10,484 nucleotides of DNA from Gp6-AA40 sp035263125 (GTDB taxonomy: Bacteria > Acidobacteriota > Vicinamibacteria > Vicinamibacterales > UBA2999): NCBI GenBank assembly GCA_035263125.1, contig DATFRP010000213.1, forward strand, positions 1-10,484, read 5' to 3'. The position numbers and the translations under genes are program-made. The number at the start of each line of letters is the position of its first letter. The first letter of the stretch is position 1. The notes below the pieces were generated by a model. It did no database searches and was not told where the DNA came from. It was given only the letters and a program-made list of their open reading frames with translations. Positions 6,858 through 10,484 of the stretch are shown here, in pieces.

Positions 6858-7601
6858 ATGAAGACCGTGCTTATTACCGGGTGCTCTTCCGGCTATGGCC
6901 TCGAGACCGCGCGCCACTTTCACGCGCACGGCTGGAATGTGATCGCAACGATGCGAACGCCGCGCGAAGAGATCCTGCCCCGATCCGATCGCCTCCGCGT
7001 GCTGCCGCTCGATGTGACCAAGTCCGAGAGCATCGCCGCTGCGATCGAAGCGGGTGGGGCCATCGACGTCCTCGTCAACAACGCCGGCATCGGGCTCATC
7101 GGTGTGTTCGAGGCGACGCCGATGTCGACTGTGCGCGACGTGTTCGAGACCAACACCTTTGGCGTGATGGCGATGACGCAGGCGGTGCTGCCGCAGTTCC
7201 GCTCGCGAAGGTCCGGTGTCGTGGTGAATGTGACGTCGAGCGTGACGCTGACACCGATGCCATTGGCGGCGGCGTACACCGCGAGCAAGATGGCGATCGA
7301 AGGGTTCACCGGATCCCTCGCGCACGAACTCGAGCCGTTCAACGTGCGGGTCAAACTGGTGGAACCGGGTTACGGCCCGACCACTCGCTTCACCAGCAAC
7401 GGAGGATCCCGCATGGAAGGCCTGTTCCCCGAGACCTACGCGGCTTTCGCACAACCGATCCTCTCCGCGTTTGCTCACGTCACCACGGTGACGACAGAGG
7501 CCGACGTCGCCGAGGCGGTGTACCGCGCCGCCAACGATTCGTCAGGGCAGCTTCGCTTTCCAGCGGGTGCCGACGCTGTCGCGTTGGCCCAGTCCAGATA
7601 G
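6858..7601 (+). CDS. Short-chain dehydrogenase/reductase (classical SDR)
   Basis: A 247-residue NAD(P)-dependent oxidoreductase. The cofactor loop is TGCSSGYG (residues 7-14, TGxxxGxG). It also has LDVT (51-54), NNAG (74-77), catalytic Asn99, Ser127, Tyr140 and Lys144 (YTASK), and VEPGYG downstream (PG motif). Arg33 after the second strand (TMRTP) suggests NADPH preference. Closest type by look is the retinol-dehydrogenase-like or steroid-dehydrogenase-like SDR that often accompanies AraC regulators; the substrate is unknown. ATG at 6858 is clear, with AAGGAG 5 nt upstream. It converges with the decayed SDR only 13 bp away; that remnant belongs to a different SDR branch and is not a copy of this gene. 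Confidence 0.93.
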   Translation: MKTVLITGCSSGYGLETARHFHAHGWNVIATMRTPREEILPRSDRLRVLPLDVTKSESIAAAIEAGGAIDVLVNNAGIGLIGVFEATPMSTVRDVFETNTFGVMAMTQAVLPQFRSRRSGVVVNVTSSVTLTPMPLAAAYTASKMAIEGFTGSLAHELEPFNVRVKLVEPGYGPTTRFTSNGGSRMEGLFPETYAAFAQPILSAFAHVTTVTTEADVAEAVYRAANDSSGQLRFPAGADAVALAQSR

Positions 7602-7614
7602 GTCGAACAGGTCT

Positions 7615-7890
7615 CTACACAATCGATCGAACGACACCGCCATCGACACGCAGCGCTGCGCCTGTCGTTCCCGACGCGCGGCCGCTGCACACGTACGCAA
7701 TCAGCGATGCGACCTCCTCCGGACGTTCGAATCGCTTGAGCAGCGACGAGGGTCGGGCGGTCGCGAAGAAGTCGCGCTCGACCGTCGCAGCGTCGACGCG
7801 ACGAGCGCGGGCCATGTCGGCGACGAAGGCGCCGACGCCTTCCGATGCGTTCTGCAAGGCAGATTCGCTCGAGACGAACACGAGGTTCAT
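7615..7890 (-). pseudogene. Remnant of a second SDR oxidoreductase, internally deleted
   Basis: This 91-codon frame matches only pieces of a ~265-residue SDR. It begins MNLVFVSSESALQ, the strand and catalytic Ser region, then jumps at about 7846-7852 to ASEGVGAFVADMARA. It ends with FERPEEVASLIAYVCSG and GAALRVDGGVV, a typical SDR C terminus. From memory of the family, the helix with YxxxK and the following TVNSVLPGPT strand lie between these parts; about 40-45 residues seem to be missing in frame. The Rossmann half with TGxxxGxG is missing too. Without cofactor loop and catalytic Tyr/Lys it cannot be a working SDR. Its ATG overlaps the TGA of the upstream oxidoreductase (ATGA), so it may still be translated as a small protein. 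Confidence 0.75.
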
Positions 7891-8540
7891 GCACGGACCG
7901 GCCGCTGCGCCGCCGCGAGATCCCGACGCAGTTCGTCGGCGCTTCGGCGCGGCCCGTAACCCGGCGTGTCGCGCTGAATGCGCCAGCTCTCACGGAGAGG
8001 ACCGACATCCACCACGTCGAAGCCGAACCGATCGATCAGCTGTGCGACGACGCGCCTGGCCTCCGCATCATTGCTCGCAATCGCGAGTGCCCGCCGGTTC
8101 GGCGTGCCCGCAGGCTGCACGTCGGTGGTGAGCGCCGCCGCGTAGATGTGATTGAACGCTTTCACGATCTTCGAGGCTGGCAGATGCCGTTGCACCAGCT
8201 CCGACGTCGTCGTCTCCTCGTTGTCGAGCTCGCGGATGTGTCCATCGCGCTGCGGATAGTAATTGTTGGTGTCGATCACGATCTTGCCCGCCAGTGGCGC
8301 GACCGGTACGTCACTGATGTTCTTCAGCGGAATTGTCACCACGATGATGTCGCCGGCTTCGGCCGCTTGTGCCGAGGTGCTGGCACGCGCCCGCGGTCCC
8401 AACTCTCGGACGAGGTCCTTCAACGTTTCCGCTCCGCGCGAGTTGCTGACGACGACGTCGTAGCCGTGCTGCACGGCCAGCCGCGCCAGCTGACTCCCGA
8501 TATGCCCTGCGCCAATGAGTCCAATCGTCTTCACCGTCAC
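7887..8540 (-). CDS. NADPH-dependent F420 reductase-like / NAD(P)-binding oxidoreductase
   Basis: A 217-residue protein of the F420-dependent NADP oxidoreductase family (PF03807 type). It opens with GLIGAGHIGSQLARLA (residues 7-22), a GxGxxG Rossmann loop. VVVSNSRG (29-36) follows, with the Ser-Asn-Ser-Arg pattern that grips the NADP phosphate. GKIVIDTNNYYP and SKIVKAFNHIYA are further family blocks, and it ends GYGPRRSADELRRDLA. Whether it uses F420 or another partner cannot be told here. The start is GTG at 8540: GGAGG (8550-8546) is 5 nt upstream, and the DUF488 stop lies just before it (TGA-C-GTG), indicating translational coupling. The C terminus looks complete, so decay of the downstream SDR did not damage it. 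Confidence 0.88.
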   Translation of the reverse strand: MTVKTIGLIGAGHIGSQLARLAVQHGYDVVVSNSRGAETLKDLVRELGPRARASTSAQAAEAGDIIVVTIPLKNISDVPVAPLAGKIVIDTNNYYPQRDGHIRELDNEETTTSELVQRHLPASKIVKAFNHIYAAALTTDVQPAGTPNRRALAIASNDAEARRVVAQLIDRFGFDVVDVGPLRESWRIQRDTPGYGPRRSADELRRDLAAAQRPVRA

Positions 8541-8541
8541 G

Positions 8542-8919
8542 TCAGCCTCCTTCACTTGTTCTCGCCGGTTGTCGCACTTTGGTCTTGAGATACTCCTGCA
8601 GCGCAACGGCGTTGTTGTGCTCGGTGTCGTGCGAGCTGTAGACGAGCGTGACCCGACCCCGGCGGGCGGCGGACACGATTGGTTTCCACGCTTGAGGGTG
8701 CGCGTCGAGCTCGCGCCGGTACCGTTTGCGAAAGTCGTCCCATTTCTCCGGATCGTGGCTGAACCACTTGCGCAGTTCTGTGGTCGGGCTGACATCTTTC
8801 AGCCATGCTTCAATCCGCAGCTTCGCCTTTGACACACCGCGAGGCCACAGCCGCTCGACAAGGAAGCGTGTCCCGTCGGCTCGCGAGACTGGTTCGTAAG
8901 CGCGCTTCACGCTGATCAT
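8542..8919 (-). CDS. DUF488 family protein (YeaO-like)
   Basis: A 125-residue DUF488 protein. Conserved parts are MISVKRAYEP at the start, DGTRFLVERLWPRGVSK (about residues 16-32), WLKDVSPTTELRKWF, HDPEKWDDF, YRREL and the VTLVYSSHDTEHNNAVAL segment near the C terminus. Biochemical role is not established for the family; a link to uric acid, nitrite or stress has only been suggested by context. ATG at 8919 is chosen because GGAGA (8930-8926) lies 6 nt upstream; TTG at 8925 is inferior. It is the first gene of a minus-strand operon continuing into the F420/NADP oxidoreductase, with one base between stop and next start. Confidence 0.92.
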   Translation of the reverse strand: MISVKRAYEPVSRADGTRFLVERLWPRGVSKAKLRIEAWLKDVSPTTELRKWFSHDPEKWDDFRKRYRRELDAHPQAWKPIVSAARRGRVTLVYSSHDTEHNNAVALQEYLKTKVRQPARTSEGG

Positions 8920-9018
8920 TGACAATCTCCATCACCTTCCGCTGGAAGTCTGTTCGGCGGTGTGGTCAATGCGCGCTTGATCCTTATCAGCGAAAGCTGA
9001 ATGAGTCGCAGACGAAGG

Positions 9019-10484
9019 CTACGATTGAATTCGGTTCGCAGGGCTCGGTGCGCCAGCGAGAGTCGCGCCGGTCGAGACGATGCCAAACTCGCGCAGCTGC
9101 TCCGCATACTCGCGCAACCGATCCTGGACCAGCCGGTGCACCGTCCCCTCTGGAAACGTCCCGTCCGCTGCCCGTTCGCCGGCCACACAGTCCATCAACA
9201 ACTCGATTCCCTCGTCGATGTGGCTGACTGCCCAGACGTGGAAACGCCCCGCCCGCACCGCGTCGACGACCTCCTGCTTCAGCATCAGGTTCTTGACGTT
9301 TGCCGTCGGCACCATTACCCCTTGCTTGCCCGTCAGTCCCCGTTCGCGGCAGACATCGTAGAAGCCTTCGATCTTGCGCGTCACGCCCCCGACCGCCTGC
9401 ACCTCGCCGTGCTGGTTCACCGCGCCGGTCACGGCGATTCCCTGGTTCAACGGTAGACCGGAAAGGGCCGACAGCAAGGCGTAGAGCTCGGTCGTCGATG
9501 CCGAGTCGCCATCGATCCCACCATACGACTGCTCGAAGGTGATCGTCGCTCCCAGCGAGAGCGGCCAGTCCTGCGCGTACTGCGCTTGCAGATACCCGGT
9601 CAGGATCAAAAACCCCTTCGAGTGGATCGGGCCGGAAAGCTCGATCTCCCGCTCGATGCTTTGCACCGTTCCCCGTCCGACCGAGACCCGTGCGGTCACC
9701 CGTGACGGCCGCCCGAAGTCGTAGTCTCCGAGGTCGAGCACCGACAGTCCGTTGACCTGCGCTACCCGGGCGCCGTCGGTATCGATCATCACCGTTCCGT
9801 CGAGGATCATCTCTCGTGTCCGCTCCTCGACCAGATTGCGACGCGCTTCCTGCTTCGCGATCGCCGTGTCGACATCCTCCGCCAGCACGACGTCGTGATC
9901 CGCCTTGCCCGCCCAGTGGCTGGCCTCGACTGCGAGCCTGGCGACGTCGAGGAAGCGGGCGGTCAGTTTGCGCTGGTGATCACGCAACCGCGCGCCGTGC
10001 TCCGCGACTCGGGCGACGGCCGAACGATCGAAGTGGCGCAGCCCGCGATCGTGAACGATCTTGCTGAGAAAGGCGGAGTAACTTGCAAGGCTCTCCTCGC
10101 TCCAGTCCATGTCCGGCGCGAAATCCGCCTTCACCCCGAACAACTCCGGGAAGTCCACGTCGACCTGATGTAGGGTTTGATAGAGCGCGGCCGGTCCGAT
10201 CAGGATCACCTTCAGGTCGAGCGGAATCGGTTCCGGCCGCGGACGAGCCGTCGGCAGCGGCGCCACCTGTTCGCCCGGATTCTCGATCCGCACCTCGCCG
10301 GAGACCAACGCGCGCTTCAGCCCCTCCCAGGCGAAGGGGCTGAGCATGACGTCGAGGGCGTGCAGCACCAGGAAGCCGCCGTTGGCGCGGTGCAGCGCGC
10401 CCGGCTTAATCAGCCGGAAATCGGTCAGCATCGTGCCCATCACGGCCCGATAGTCGAGCCGGCCGATCAGGTTGTAGTAGGTCG
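9019..10484 (-). CDS. Lon-like ATP-dependent protease (AAA_32/S16 LonB-type), C-terminal part, runs off right edge
   Basis: The visible 487 residues are the C-terminal portion of a Lon-type protease of the AAA_32 class. The frame is open at 10484 and begins TYYNLIGRLDYRAVMGTM, then DFRLIKPGALHRANGGFLVL, the AAA segment typical of this family. The S16 protease domain includes FEQSYGGIDGDSAST, with catalytic Ser (codon 9504-9502), and GGVTRKIEG, with catalytic Lys (codon 9375-9373). The 43-residue Ser-Lys distance equals that of E. coli Lon (679/722). The Walker A part lies outside the window. After the protease domain comes a ~45-residue tail with a charged helix (RLVQDRLREYAEQLREF). It degrades proteins in the cytosol; targets are unknown. 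No gene partner is apparent; DUF488 starts 99 bp downstream on the same strand. Confidence 0.93.
   Translation of the reverse strand, partial: TYYNLIGRLDYRAVMGTMLTDFRLIKPGALHRANGGFLVLHALDVMLSPFAWEGLKRALVSGEVRIENPGEQVAPLPTARPRPEPIPLDLKVILIGPAALYQTLHQVDVDFPELFGVKADFAPDMDWSEESLASYSAFLSKIVHDRGLRHFDRSAVARVAEHGARLRDHQRKLTARFLDVARLAVEASHWAGKADHDVVLAEDVDTAIAKQEARRNLVEERTREMILDGTVMIDTDGARVAQVNGLSVLDLGDYDFGRPSRVTARVSVGRGTVQSIEREIELSGPIHSKGFLILTGYLQAQYAQDWPLSLGATITFEQSYGGIDGDSASTTELYALLSALSGLPLNQGIAVTGAVNQHGEVQAVGGVTRKIEGFYDVCRERGLTGKQGVMVPTANVKNLMLKQEVVDAVRAGRFHVWAVSHIDEGIELLMDCVAGERAADGTFPEGTVHRLVQDRLREYAEQLREFGIVSTGATLAGAPSPANRIQS

Noticed and set aside
6881..8131. Very long 416-codon plus-strand frame through the SDR and the opposite operon
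   Set aside because: Arg-rich shadow translation spanning two convergent real genes, no domain signs.

Overview
This window comes from a GC-rich bacterial chromosome with tightly packed genes and G/C-rich third codon positions. The gene mix suggests a soil-type heterotroph: an ispH, a bacterial Yellow/MRJP-like protein, an AAA-type Lon-like protease, and several small redox and metal-binding enzymes. Acidobacteriota is a reasonable guess, but this rests on gene content and style only; no rRNA or other marker is present. There is no phage, transposon, CRISPR array, tRNA or rRNA.

Layout. At the left edge (1-353, minus) is the start of ispH, whose coding sequence runs off the window. It is divergent from a plus-strand block of three genes that abut or overlap (431-2453): a YjbQ/UPF0047 protein, a calcineurin-like metallophosphoesterase and a divergent class I isoprenoid-synthase-like protein. 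The 77-bp gap between ispH and this block is a sharply AT-rich island with nested inverted repeats, probably a shared operator/promoter. Next comes a minus-strand AhpD-like CxxC alkylhydroperoxidase (2520-2996). It is divergent from a two-gene plus-strand unit, a PhnB-like VOC protein (3220-3726) and a cupin (3765-4259). A minus-strand MRJP/Yellow-family protein (4379-5494) follows.

A minus-strand AraC regulator (5731-6651) is divergent from a short-chain dehydrogenase (6858-7601). Then comes a minus-strand operon read from right to left: a DUF488 protein (8542-8919), an F420/NADP-oxidoreductase-like protein (7887-8540), and a decayed second SDR (7615-7890) that has lost its cofactor-binding half and its YxxxK active site. 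At the right edge (9019-10484, minus) is the C-terminal part of a Lon-like ATP-dependent protease with an intact Ser-Lys dyad; its N terminus lies outside.

How they may work together. The most suggestive group is the left one: ispH makes IPP/DMAPP, and the divergent operon contains an isoprenoid-synthase-like protein and a phosphoesterase, so a small prenyl-phosphate pathway is possible. That is inference from context. The rest reads as ordinary accessory metabolism: small stress/redox enzymes, an AraC-SDR pair and a general protease. I did not find a clear new defence or mobile system; the best candidates for a second look are the ispH-linked operon, its unusual class I isoprenoid-like protein, and the SDR remnant.
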